This document shows, piece by piece, positions 17,244-25,040 of a stretch of DNA of 64,000 bases. The position numbers and the translations under genes were made by a program. Positions within the stretch are counted from its first letter, which is position 1. Each line of letters opens with the position of its first letter. The notes beneath the pieces are model-generated. The model saw only the letters and a list, made by a program, of their open reading frames with translations, had not been told where the DNA came from and made no database searches. The DNA is from an uncultured Lachnospiraceae bacterium. Lineage in GTDB: Bacteria; Bacillota; Clostridia; Lachnospirales; Lachnospiraceae. Location: contig CAJURT010000011.1 in the NCBI GenBank assembly GCA_910588875.1, positions 1 through 64,000 on the forward strand, written 5' to 3'.

Positions 17244-17774
17244 ATGAGTACATGGAAAAGCCGGGGGCTCAGGGGCTCGACGCTGGAGGATATGATCAAT
17301 CACAGCAATGAGATTTATCGGGACAAAAAGCTGGCATTGATCCAAAAGATACCGACCCCGATTACCCCGATTACGATAGACAAGGAAAGCAGGCACATTA
17401 CCCTGGCATATTTTGACCAGAAGAGTACCGTGGACTATATTGGCGCAGTACAGGGGATCCCGGTATGTTTTGACGCAAAAGAATGTGCGGTAAAGACATT
17501 TCCTTTGCAGAATATCCACAGGCACCAGATTTCCTTTATGGAAGAATTTGAAAACCAGGGAGGGGTTTCTTTTATTTTGCTGCATTTCACCACAGAGGAT
17601 GAAATATACTATATCCCCTTCGGGGATCTGCACCGTTTCTGGCAGCGTATGGAGGACGGGGGCAGGAAGAGTTTTACTTACGAAGAGGTGGACAAGTCCC
17701 TGAGAGTGTGGCCCCACCGGGATATCCTGGTTCATTATCTGGAGGCGCTGAAAGAGGATCTGGGCAGGAGATAA
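17244..17774 (+). CDS. recU: Holliday junction resolvase RecU
   Basis: A 176-residue nuclease matching the RecU family. It opens with RGSTLEDMINHSNEIY, the conserved GxxxEDxIN-like motif, followed by IQKIPTPITP and DYIGAVQGIPVCFDAKEC, which holds the acidic/Lys residues of the active site (D-x(n)-D-A-K-E), then FPLQNIHRHQI. RecU cleaves four-way DNA junctions during recombination and chromosome segregation in Firmicutes, where it replaces RuvC. It starts 31 bases after clpA with GGAAGGGG upstream of the ATG and may be read from the same transcript. In Bacillus recU lies beside pbpA; that is not the case here. Confidence 0.88.
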   Translation: MSTWKSRGLRGSTLEDMINHSNEIYRDKKLALIQKIPTPITPITIDKESRHITLAYFDQKSTVDYIGAVQGIPVCFDAKECAVKTFPLQNIHRHQISFMEEFENQGGVSFILLHFTTEDEIYYIPFGDLHRFWQRMEDGGRKSFTYEEVDKSLRVWPHRDILVHYLEALKEDLGRR

Positions 17775-17808
17775 ATCCACAAAGAAGGCATTGTCCCGTA
17801 TTTTCTGG

Positions 17809-17837
17809 TAGACATCGGCGGAAACTTATGGAATAAT
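17809..17837 (+). promoter_or_regulatory. Probable promoter of the uracil permease gene
   Basis: TAGACA (17809-17814) and AATAAT (17832-17837) have a 17-base spacer and lie about 50 bases before the permease ATG. Both boxes are one base from consensus. No PyrR-binding leader or pyrimidine attenuator was recognised in the short leader. Confidence 0.5.
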
Positions 17838-17887
17838 AGGGGAGATGAAATGGTGTCCATATTACTTATGGGAAAAGGAGGCAGGTT

Positions 17888-19147
17888 ATGGGAACAAAAC
17901 GTATCATTCAGGTGGAAGAGAAGGTGCCATTCCAGCTGTTGGCGCCGCTGAGCATCCAACATATGTTTGCCATGTTCGGTGCATCGGTGCTGGTGCCCTT
18001 TATCTTCGGCATCAGCCCGGCGATTGTGCTTTTTATGAATGGTGTCGGCACACTGCTGTTTATTGTGGTGACAAAGGGCAAAGCCCCGGCTTATCTGGGC
18101 TCCAGCTTTGCGTTTTTGGCACCGGCGGGGATCGTCATCCAGAACTGGGGTTATGAGTATGCCTTAGGAGGCTTTGTGGCGGTGGGTTTCTGCGGCTGTG
18201 TCCTGGCGCTGATTGTGTATAAGTTTGGTACGGACTGGATTGACGTGGTGCTGCCTCCGGCAGCCATGGGGCCGGTGGTGGCACTTATTGGACTGGAACT
18301 GTCCTCCTCAGCCGCCGGCAATGCGGGGCTGCTCGATGAGGTGGTCCAGCCAGCGAATGTGGTTGTCTTCCTGGTGACTCTTGGCTTTGCGGTCTTCGGT
18401 TCAATTCTGTTTAAAGGCTTCCTGTCAGTGATTCCGATTTTGATTGCCGTGATTGCAGGGTATGTGGCGGCGGTCTGCTGCGGGATTGTCAGTTTTGAGG
18501 CCGTGGCTGCTGCACCGTGGTTTGCCTTACCGGATTTTACCACTCCCAAATTTGACCCGGAGGCAATCCTGATTATCCTGCCGGTAATCCTGGTCATTGC
18601 CTCGGAGCATATCGGGCATCAGGTAGTGACCAGCAAGATTGTGGGGCGTGACCTTCTCAAGGATCCAGGGCTTCACAGGAGCCTGTTCGGAGATAATTTT
18701 TCCACGATGGTTTCCGGGATGATCGGTTCGGTACCGACGACTACTTATGGGGAGAATATCGGCGTGATGGCCATGACCGGCGTCTACAGTGTCCATGTGA
18801 TCGCAGGGGCAGCTGTGCTGTCGATTGTCTGTTCTTTTGTGGGTAAGCTGTCGATGCTGATCAGTACGATTCCGGGGCCGGTAATCGGCGGCATTTCCTT
18901 TTTGCTATATGGGATGATCGGCACTTCCGGTCTTCGGATCCTGGTGGATTCCAAGGTGGACTTTGGAAAATCACGGAACCAGGCACTGACTTCTGTGATC
19001 TTTGTGGCCGGGCTTTCCGGGATTGCCGTTAAGATCGGGAATATCCAGCTGACGGGCATGGTATTGGCCTGTGTGGTGGGAATGGCGCTGAGTCTGGCAT
19101 TTTATTTGCTGGATAAGGCGAAGCTGACCAATGACCGGGAAGAATAA
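17888..19147 (+). CDS. Uracil/xanthine permease family transporter (NCS2)
   Basis: A 419-residue membrane protein with the 14-helix NCS2 layout. Seen are QLLAPLSIQHMFAMFGASVLVP near the start and the family signature region with SEHIGHQ (about residue 240), GSVPTTTYGENIGVMAMTGV (about residues 280-299) and GPVIGGIS. The NCS2 family uses proton symport to take up uracil, xanthine or uric acid; TTTYGENIG is the form found in uracil permeases, so uracil is the best guess. A complete AAAGGAGG site precedes the ATG. It is followed after 32 bases by cobI, with which it may be co-transcribed although no functional link is apparent. Confidence 0.92.
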   Translation: MGTKRIIQVEEKVPFQLLAPLSIQHMFAMFGASVLVPFIFGISPAIVLFMNGVGTLLFIVVTKGKAPAYLGSSFAFLAPAGIVIQNWGYEYALGGFVAVGFCGCVLALIVYKFGTDWIDVVLPPAAMGPVVALIGLELSSSAAGNAGLLDEVVQPANVVVFLVTLGFAVFGSILFKGFLSVIPILIAVIAGYVAAVCCGIVSFEAVAAAPWFALPDFTTPKFDPEAILIILPVILVIASEHIGHQVVTSKIVGRDLLKDPGLHRSLFGDNFSTMVSGMIGSVPTTTYGENIGVMAMTGVYSVHVIAGAAVLSIVCSFVGKLSMLISTIPGPVIGGISFLLYGMIGTSGLRILVDSKVDFGKSRNQALTSVIFVAGLSGIAVKIGNIQLTGMVLACVVGMALSLAFYLLDKAKLTNDREE

Positions 19148-19179
19148 CAGAAGGATATGTGGTGGGAGAGGATAATATC

Positions 19180-19863
19180 ATGAGTGGAACATTATACGGT
19201 GTGGGAGTGGGGCCGGGAGACCCCAGGCAGATGACGCTTCTGGCAGTGGAAACTATTGCCAGGTGTCCGGTGATTGCAGTTCCTGCCGTGGGCCGTGAGC
19301 ATGCCATCAGCTATCAGATTGCCAGCGGTGCCGTAAAAGGGCTGGAGGAGAAGGACTGCCTGAACCTTTCGACTCCGATGACCAAAGATCCCCAGGTGCT
19401 GGCACAGAGTTATGAACTGGCGGCAGGACAGATCGTGGGGCAGCTGGAGAGAGGGCGGGATGTGGCATACCTTACCTTGGGGGATCCAACAATTTATTCT
19501 ACTTATATTTATATCCACCGCCTTGTGCGGGAGAAGGGTTATCCGGTGCAGATTATCAATGGGATACCCTCCTTCTGTGCGGTGGCGGCGCGTATGGGAG
19601 ACAGCCTGGCAGACCGTTCGGAGCAGCTGCATATTATCCCTTCTAATTATGATATTGAGGCGGCATTGGATTATCCGGGGAGCAAGGTGTTTATGAAAGC
19701 AGCCTCCAAGCTTTCCACGGTGAAGCAGACGCTAAAAGAGAGAAAGCTGGCCGGGGTGATGGTGGAGAATTGCGGGTTTCCGGATGAACATATCTATGAG
19801 GGGACTGAGACGATGCCAGAGAAGGCAGGATACTATACAACAGTCCTGGTAAAGGAAGGATGA
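19180..19863 (+). CDS. cobI: Precorrin-2/cobalt-precorrin-2 C20-methyltransferase
   Basis: A 227-residue SAM-dependent tetrapyrrole methylase of the CobI/CbiL type: GTLYGVGVGPGDPRQMTL at the N-terminus, VAYLTLGDPTIYSTYIYI in the middle, and GIPSFCAVAARMG (SAM-pocket loop). It adds the C20 methyl in corrin-ring synthesis, using precorrin-2 in the aerobic route or its cobalt form in the anaerobic one; an anaerobe would use the latter. The ATG at 19180 follows GGGAGAGG by seven bases. No other cobalamin gene is in the window, so this gene is separated from the rest of the pathway. Confidence 0.93.
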   Translation: MSGTLYGVGVGPGDPRQMTLLAVETIARCPVIAVPAVGREHAISYQIASGAVKGLEEKDCLNLSTPMTKDPQVLAQSYELAAGQIVGQLERGRDVAYLTLGDPTIYSTYIYIHRLVREKGYPVQIINGIPSFCAVAARMGDSLADRSEQLHIIPSNYDIEAALDYPGSKVFMKAASKLSTVKQTLKERKLAGVMVENCGFPDEHIYEGTETMPEKAGYYTTVLVKEG

Positions 19864-19879
19864 GCCGTTGGGAGGCATA

Positions 19880-19919
19880 AAAAAACGGGGCAGAACCCGG
19901 CGCGGTGTCTGGTTCTGCC
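19880..19919 (-). terminator. Intrinsic terminator of the PurF-paralog gene
   Basis: GGCAGAACC (19889-19897) pairs with GGTTCTGCC (19911-19919). The A-run at 19880-19885 becomes a T-run on the minus strand, so it stops transcription of the minus-strand gene that ends at 19962. It may also act on the convergent cobI transcript. Confidence 0.75.
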
Positions 19920-19961
19920 TCCGTCTGTTGCCGTTTTTGGATAACCTGTTTTTGGATTAGG

Positions 19962-21440
19962 CTATTCCCGGCCGCTCCAGCAGTAAGTGCAGAGGGAAGC
20001 GGCAGGAAGACCGATGGACTCAATCAAGTCATCCAAGCGATGGAATTTGAGAGAAGTGAAGTTTAACCGCCTGCGGATTTCTTCTACCATCTCTGCGTAA
20101 TTGCGGCTGTCCGGATCAGCATAATCGGCCAGCAATTCAGGGGTAACGAAATCCCCTTCCCGTTCCTTTATGATCCGGCGGGTGATCAGATCCAGGTCAG
20201 AGTTGGAACGGGAAAAATTCAAATATTTGCAGCCAAAGAGCAATGGCGGGCAGGCTGGGCGGATGTGCACTTCCCTGGCGCCGCTTTGGTAGAGAAATTC
20301 CGTCGTCTCCCCCAGCTGGGTGCCGCGGACAATGGAATCATCGATCAAGAGCAGGCTTTTGCCGTGGATCAGGGCATCTACCGGGATCAGTTTCATCTTG
20401 GCAATCAGATTGCGCTGGCTCTGGTTTTGGGGCATGAAGGAACGGGGCCAGGTAGGGGTATATTTGATGAAGGGGCGGGCAAAGGGGATCCCGGATTCGT
20501 TGGCATAGCCGATAGCGTGGGCGATCCCGGAGTCCGGGACACCGGCAACGATATCAGGGCTGATTGCATTGCCGGCGGGATCCGTGCCGGAAGAACTGTT
20601 TTTGCCCTGGCAGCCACTGCAGTTCCCTTTGCAGCCAAGATCACGCCGGGCCAGGATCTCCCCGCAGCGGTAGCGCATCTCTTCCACATTGACCCCTTCA
20701 TAGCTGGAAGTGGGGTAGCCATAATAAACCCAGAGGAAAGAGCAGATCTTCATCTCCTTCCGGGGCTGGCTCAGGGATTGGATGCCGGAAGGGTTGATCA
20801 GGGCGATCTCCCCAGGGCCTAATTCTGTACAGTCATGGTACCCTAAGTTGATGTAGGCAAAGCTTTCAAAGGATACGCAGTAAGCGTTGTCCTTTTTGCC
20901 GATCACTACCGGGGTCCGTCCATATCGGTCCCGGGAAGCATAGATACCCTCTGGGGTCAGGAGCAGGATGGTCATGGAACCTTCGATCAGTTCCTGGGCA
21001 TATAAAAGCCCCTCCACCAGGCTCTGTTTCTGGTTGATGATGGAAGCAGTCAGTTCAGTGGCATTGATCCGGCCACCAGACATCTCCATAAAATGGATAT
21101 GCCCGTTCTCAAAGGCCTGATGGATCAGATCCTCTTCGTTATTGATTTTTCCTACGGTTACGATGGCATAGCTGCCAAGATGGGACTGGATCAATAGCGG
21201 CTGCGGCTCGTTGTCGGAGATGGAACCAATGCCGGAATTGCCGGTGAGTTCTTCCACGTCCCGTTCAAATTTGGTGCGGAACGGGGAGTTCTCAATATTG
21301 TGGATACTTCTCTGGAAACCATTTGTGCCGTAGACAGCCATGCCGCCACGGCGGGTTCCTAAGTGGGAATGATAGTCAGTTCCGAAAAACAGATCCATGA
21401 CGCAGTCTTCTTTTGATGTAACGCCAAAAAATCCACCCAT
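19962..21440 (-). CDS. Amidophosphoribosyltransferase (PurF) paralog without the glutaminase cysteine
   Basis: A 492-residue PurF-like protein. The C-terminal phosphoribosyltransferase half is intact, with the PRPP loop SLLLIDDSIVRGTQ and FARPFIKYTPT. The N-terminal Ntn glutaminase normally starts CGVFG; here it starts GGFFGV, so the catalytic Cys1 is glycine, and the HRGQEGAG segment reads TRRGGMAVY. Cysteines at the four Fe-S positions of Bacillus PurF (in KICSFLWVYYG, LLFGCKY and SLCTYC) are retained, and a Cys-rich insertion CKGNCSGC occurs in the middle. It may use free ammonia or have a different amine acceptor or regulatory role. GGGAGG precedes the start. No other pur gene is nearby. 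Confidence 0.85.
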   Translation of the reverse strand: MGGFFGVTSKEDCVMDLFFGTDYHSHLGTRRGGMAVYGTNGFQRSIHNIENSPFRTKFERDVEELTGNSGIGSISDNEPQPLLIQSHLGSYAIVTVGKINNEEDLIHQAFENGHIHFMEMSGGRINATELTASIINQKQSLVEGLLYAQELIEGSMTILLLTPEGIYASRDRYGRTPVVIGKKDNAYCVSFESFAYINLGYHDCTELGPGEIALINPSGIQSLSQPRKEMKICSFLWVYYGYPTSSYEGVNVEEMRYRCGEILARRDLGCKGNCSGCQGKNSSSGTDPAGNAISPDIVAGVPDSGIAHAIGYANESGIPFARPFIKYTPTWPRSFMPQNQSQRNLIAKMKLIPVDALIHGKSLLLIDDSIVRGTQLGETTEFLYQSGAREVHIRPACPPLLFGCKYLNFSRSNSDLDLITRRIIKEREGDFVTPELLADYADPDSRNYAEMVEEIRRRLNFTSLKFHRLDDLIESIGLPAASLCTYCWSGRE

Positions 21441-21509
21441 GTTGTGAATCCTCCCGGTTATGGTATTGTAATATTGGATATTGTCTGGTATAAGTTTTGG
21501 GCAATTCTG

Positions 21510-21531
21510 GTTATGAAAGTACTTTCATAAC
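21510..21531 (+). promoter_or_regulatory. 22-base perfect palindrome between divergent genes, candidate operator
   Basis: GTTATGAAAGT followed by ACTTTCATAAC is a perfect two-fold repeat, 70-95 bases upstream of both the PurF paralog and the DUF1266-like gene. The core TGAAAGTACTTTCA resembles a catabolite (cre) site but has TA where cre has the central CG, pointing to another LacI-type or dimeric repressor. Symmetry is seen; binding is inferred. Confidence 0.6.
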
Positions 21532-21624
21532 AGAAAGCAATCCGTATAAAAGTGTAACATATAAGATGCATCTAAGACAATCATTGGATTTATTAAAAAT
21601 TCTAATAAAAGGGAGGAATGCAGG

Positions 21625-22917
21625 ATGGCAGTGACACGGGTTTATATCGGGCATAGCAATACCCGGCAAAAGGTGCTCGCAGTAGGGATGATGGTGGTGA
21701 TGGGATTGTTTGGGATCCTGGGTTCAAACGTGATTGCGCCTATACTTTACCATAAGGAGGCAGATCAGATTGACGTATCCCCTGGCAGCATCGGGAGCAG
21801 GGCGGACGGGAGCGTCCCGGTGGTAACTACGCTGGAGGAGATGGAGGGCGGAGAGCCTTTTGTGCTGAGAAATGAGGAGTTCGGCGACTGGACTAACAGC
21901 ACTGGTGAACGGATCGGGGAGACTTATTATAATAAGATTACCCTGGAGGATGGCACCATTCTTGCTGCCAGGATTCATTTTGAAGCGCAGACGGAGGAGT
22001 TGGTCCGGGAGGAAGGGGAATTTATTACGGATTATGACCATATGATTGTCACATACCCCATTGGGGTCATGAGGCCATGGCCCGAAGAGGAGCAGGAACT
22101 GGCGAAGGCGGCAGGCTGGATAACCTATAAGGCCGGATATCTGGATATGGAAGGGGATTTTGGCGTGGAACTTCCGGATCTGGGAAAGATGAAAAAGGAT
22201 TGGAGCCTGAAAATGCTGGGAGCAGGCCTGGCAGTGGGGCTGGCGGCCACTACGGTTGCAGATTTATGTATGAGGCGGAAGGAGGAGCAGGCTTCCACAC
22301 CTCAGACAGAACAGGAACTGTGGATTCTTGGCACTTATGCAAACTGGGCGCAGTATTTTGGGCAGCTGAATTACAAGGGGCGCCTTACGACGCCTAATAC
22401 GGCGGCCAGTTTTTTGTATCTGGGCGGGCGCCCGAAGGATGAGGACAGCAAAAAGCTGACGATTAAGGTATTGAAGAAAGATTGGGAAATCAAGAACCGT
22501 GAGGATTTGCTGGACACGGTAGAGTATATGAGCAAGGGGAATGGCTTTTGGAACTGCACGACCCAATATGACCGGGCTTGGGAATTGTGCCGTTCCACCC
22601 AGCTGCTGGGCATGGGATATATTGCCGGCTGGCTGACAAAGAAGGAGATGCTGGAGCGTTCCAGCATTGTGGGGAATATTATCCAGAGAGTTTTTGGGGG
22701 GTGGGAAGAACTGTCAGAGAGTTATCTGGAGGCTTATACGAAATGGGGGATGGAAACCTTCGGCCAGCAGGCCGAAGCAGTCATAGAAATGCGGAGGCAG
22801 ATACAACAGAATCTGAATAACCGGAAGGACAGCCCTTACCGGCTCCCCTGGATGCTTCCCCTCGGCATGGACAGTCAACGGATGGAACGGGTAAAGGAGA
22901 AGACGGGGGAGGTATGA
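21625..22917 (+). CDS. Membrane-anchored protein with a C-terminal DUF1266-like domain
   Basis: A 430-residue protein. A first transmembrane helix (about residues 16-40) is followed by an extracytoplasmic beta-rich region to about residue 180, a second hydrophobic stretch (LKMLGAGLAVGLAATTVADL, about 193-212), and a cytoplasmic domain of about 200 residues. That domain has the DUF1266 pattern: WEIKNREDLLDTVEYM, then YDRAWELCRSTQLLGMGYIAGWL, then FGGWEELSESYLEAYTKWG. DUF1266 has no established function; it occurs in uncharacterised and immunity-like loci. GGGAGG lies upstream of the ATG, and the gene has its own divergent promoter region containing the palindrome at 21510. No function is assigned. 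Confidence 0.75.
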   Translation: MAVTRVYIGHSNTRQKVLAVGMMVVMGLFGILGSNVIAPILYHKEADQIDVSPGSIGSRADGSVPVVTTLEEMEGGEPFVLRNEEFGDWTNSTGERIGETYYNKITLEDGTILAARIHFEAQTEELVREEGEFITDYDHMIVTYPIGVMRPWPEEEQELAKAAGWITYKAGYLDMEGDFGVELPDLGKMKKDWSLKMLGAGLAVGLAATTVADLCMRRKEEQASTPQTEQELWILGTYANWAQYFGQLNYKGRLTTPNTAASFLYLGGRPKDEDSKKLTIKVLKKDWEIKNREDLLDTVEYMSKGNGFWNCTTQYDRAWELCRSTQLLGMGYIAGWLTKKEMLERSSIVGNIIQRVFGGWEELSESYLEAYTKWGMETFGQQAEAVIEMRRQIQQNLNNRKDSPYRLPWMLPLGMDSQRMERVKEKTGEV

Positions 22918-22935
22918 AAATATAAAAACCAAAGA

Positions 22936-22964
22936 TTGACAAGCAGGCCATCTTATTTTATAAT
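22936..22964 (+). promoter_or_regulatory. Consensus sigma-A promoter of the his operon
   Basis: TTGACA (22936-22941) and TATAAT (22959-22964) are both perfect and separated by 17 bases. The transcript should start near 22971 with a leader of about 68 bases before hisZ, too short for a T-box. Control of so strong a promoter must come from a repressor, a small attenuator, or feedback on HisG. Confidence 0.85.
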
Positions 22965-23038
22965 CAGAAAACACATTGCCAAATTATCACTTTACCATAT
23001 GGAAGTGCAGTGGGGATTCAGGGAAAGTGGAGGAAAAG

Positions 23039-24304
23039 ATGAGCAGACAGTTATTGCATACTCCGGAAGGGGTGCGGGATATTTATGCGGAAGAATGTGC
23101 CAGGAAAATGGCTGTGCAGGGTAAGATTCAGAAGGTGTTCCACCTGTATGGCTATCAAAATATTGAGACTCCCACCTTTGAATTTTTTGATATTTTTAAG
23201 AAAGAGCGGGGGAGTGCAGGAAGCCGGGAAATGTATAAATTATTTGACCGGGAAAACAATACTCTGGTGCTGCGCCCGGATATGACACCGTCCATTGCCC
23301 GGTGTGTGGCGAAATATTTTATGGATGAGACGGAGCCTCTGCGGCTGTGTTATCTTGGGGCAACTTATTTAAATGCTGCCAGTTATCAGGGCAGGCTCAA
23401 TGAGACTACCCAGACGGGAGCGGAGTTAATTGGGGACGATTCCAGTGACGGGGATGCGGAGATGATCGCCATGGTCATCGATGCCTTGAAATCTACAGGG
23501 CTGCAGGAATTCCAGGTGGAACTGGGGCAGGTGGAATTCTACCGGGGCCTGGTGGAGGAAGCCGGCCTGGATGAGGATACCCGGGAACAGCTGAGGGAGT
23601 TGGTTGAGAACAAGAACTTTTTTGGAGTGGAAGAACTTTTGACTGAGCAGACCATGGCAGAGGAGTTAAAGCAGGTTTTTTTAAAACTGCCGGAACTGTT
23701 CGGGGATATTGAGCAGATCCGTCTGGCCCGGTCCATGACATCCAATCAGCGGGCATTGCGGGCCATTGACCGGCTGGAGCGGGTGCAGGAGATCCTGGAC
23801 GGGTATGGGCTGGGAGAATATGTCTCTTACGATCTGGGGATGCTGAGCAAATATTCCTATTATACCGGGATTATTTTTAAGGCATATACCTACGGGACGG
23901 GAGAGTATTTAGTGACCGGAGGCCGTTATGACAAGCTGTTGGTACAGTTTGGAAAGGATGCGCCTGCGGTGGGGTTTGCCATTGTGGTAGACCGGCTGAT
24001 GCAGGCGCTTTCCCGGCAGAGGATCGCCACACAAGTGGATACGGTGGAGTGGATGGCGCTCTATGAGCCGGGAGCCAGAAAGGAGGCGATCCGTCTGGCG
24101 AAGCATTTCCGGGAAGCAGGGAAAGCTGTGCAGATGACCCGCAAACCGGCCGGGCACTCGGTGACGGACTATGTGTCCTATGCCAGGCGGCAGAGAATGA
24201 ACTGGCTTTTGTACCTGGCAGGGGAAGGAAAACAAGTGGCAGAGTACCAGGTGGACAGCGGGAAGATGAGAGTGAAAAGCATAGAAGAATATTTCAGGCA
24301 ATAG
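23039..24304 (+). CDS. hisZ: ATP phosphoribosyltransferase regulatory subunit HisZ
   Basis: A 421-residue class II histidyl-tRNA-synthetase-like protein. It begins LLHTPEGVRDIYAEEC and shows the class II motifs FELFD.F-like region (FEFFDIFKK), LVLRPDMTPSIARCVA and, late, YTYGTGEYLVTGGRYDKL. HisZ has no aminoacylation function; it combines with short HisG and gives histidine feedback inhibition of the first pathway step. The ATG at 23039 follows GGAGG by six bases and matches the usual HisZ start; an earlier in-frame ATG at 22976 lies at the transcription start. It is first in the his operon, immediately before the short-form hisG that requires it. Confidence 0.93.
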   Translation: MSRQLLHTPEGVRDIYAEECARKMAVQGKIQKVFHLYGYQNIETPTFEFFDIFKKERGSAGSREMYKLFDRENNTLVLRPDMTPSIARCVAKYFMDETEPLRLCYLGATYLNAASYQGRLNETTQTGAELIGDDSSDGDAEMIAMVIDALKSTGLQEFQVELGQVEFYRGLVEEAGLDEDTREQLRELVENKNFFGVEELLTEQTMAEELKQVFLKLPELFGDIEQIRLARSMTSNQRALRAIDRLERVQEILDGYGLGEYVSYDLGMLSKYSYYTGIIFKAYTYGTGEYLVTGGRYDKLLVQFGKDAPAVGFAIVVDRLMQALSRQRIATQVDTVEWMALYEPGARKEAIRLAKHFREAGKAVQMTRKPAGHSVTDYVSYARRQRMNWLLYLAGEGKQVAEYQVDSGKMRVKSIEEYFRQ

Positions 24305-24357
24305 AAAAATGAGGCAACGGCCCGGGAGGAAGGGCAGCTGCCGGAAGGATGGGAAGG

Positions 24358-25008
24358 ATGAGATATCTGACTTTTGCCCTTGCCAAGGGCAGGCTGGCCA
24401 GCAAATCCCTGGAGATGTTTGAAAAGATCGGCATTACCTGTGAGGAGATGAAGGATAAGAATTCCAGAAAGCTGATTTTTACCAATGAGGATCTGAAGTG
24501 CCGTTTTTTCCTGGCCAAGGCCAATGATGTGCCTACCTATGTGGAGTACGGGGCTGCAGACATCGGGATTGTGGGAAAGGACACGATCCTGGAGGAAGGC
24601 AGGAAGCTATATGAGGTGCTGGATCTGGGGATCGGCCGCTGCAGGATGTGTGTGTGCGGGCCGGAGGAGGCAAGGGAGTATCTAAAGCACCATGAGATGA
24701 TCCGGGTGGCCACCAAGTACCCGGCCATTGCCAAGGATTATTTCTATAATAAAAAGCATCAGACCGTGGAGATCATCAAGTTGAACGGTTCTATCGAACT
24801 GGCGCCCATTGTGGGGCTTTCTGAGGTGATCGTGGATATTGTGGAGACCGGATCCACCTTGAGGGAGAACGGACTGGCAGTGTTGGAGGAGGTCTGCCCT
24901 CTGTCTGCCCGGATGGTGGTGAACCAGGTGAGTATGAAACGGGAAAATGAGCGGATTGCCAGGATTATACGGGAGATGAAAGGGCTGGTCCAGGAAAACT
25001 GTGGATGA
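24358..25008 (+). CDS. hisG: ATP phosphoribosyltransferase catalytic subunit, short form
   Basis: A 216-residue enzyme beginning RYLTFALAKGRLASKSLEMF, the normal HisG N-terminus, with YVEYGAADIGIVGKDTILE and the PRPP-binding region DIVETGSTLRENGL. It couples ATP to PRPP, the first step of histidine synthesis. It lacks the C-terminal ACT-like regulatory domain of long HisG, so it belongs to the short class that works with HisZ, encoded directly upstream. The start at 24358 is supported by GGAAGG nine bases before; an ATG at 24349 sits on top of that site. It lies 53 bases after hisZ and its frame ends inside the leader of hisD. Confidence 0.95.
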   Translation: MRYLTFALAKGRLASKSLEMFEKIGITCEEMKDKNSRKLIFTNEDLKCRFFLAKANDVPTYVEYGAADIGIVGKDTILEEGRKLYEVLDLGIGRCRMCVCGPEEAREYLKHHEMIRVATKYPAIAKDYFYNKKHQTVEIIKLNGSIELAPIVGLSEVIVDIVETGSTLRENGLAVLEEVCPLSARMVVNQVSMKRENERIARIIREMKGLVQENCG

Positions 25009-25040
25009 CGGAAGGTTGCTTAGCAGAGAGTGGAGGAAAA

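Noticed and set aside
21510..21531. Catabolite-control (cre) site
   Set aside because: The flanks match, but the central CG needed for cre is TA, so it is listed as an unassigned operator.
22965..23038. T-box or histidine leader peptide before hisZ
   Set aside because: The leader is only about 68 bases, too short for a T-box, and no run of His codons is present.
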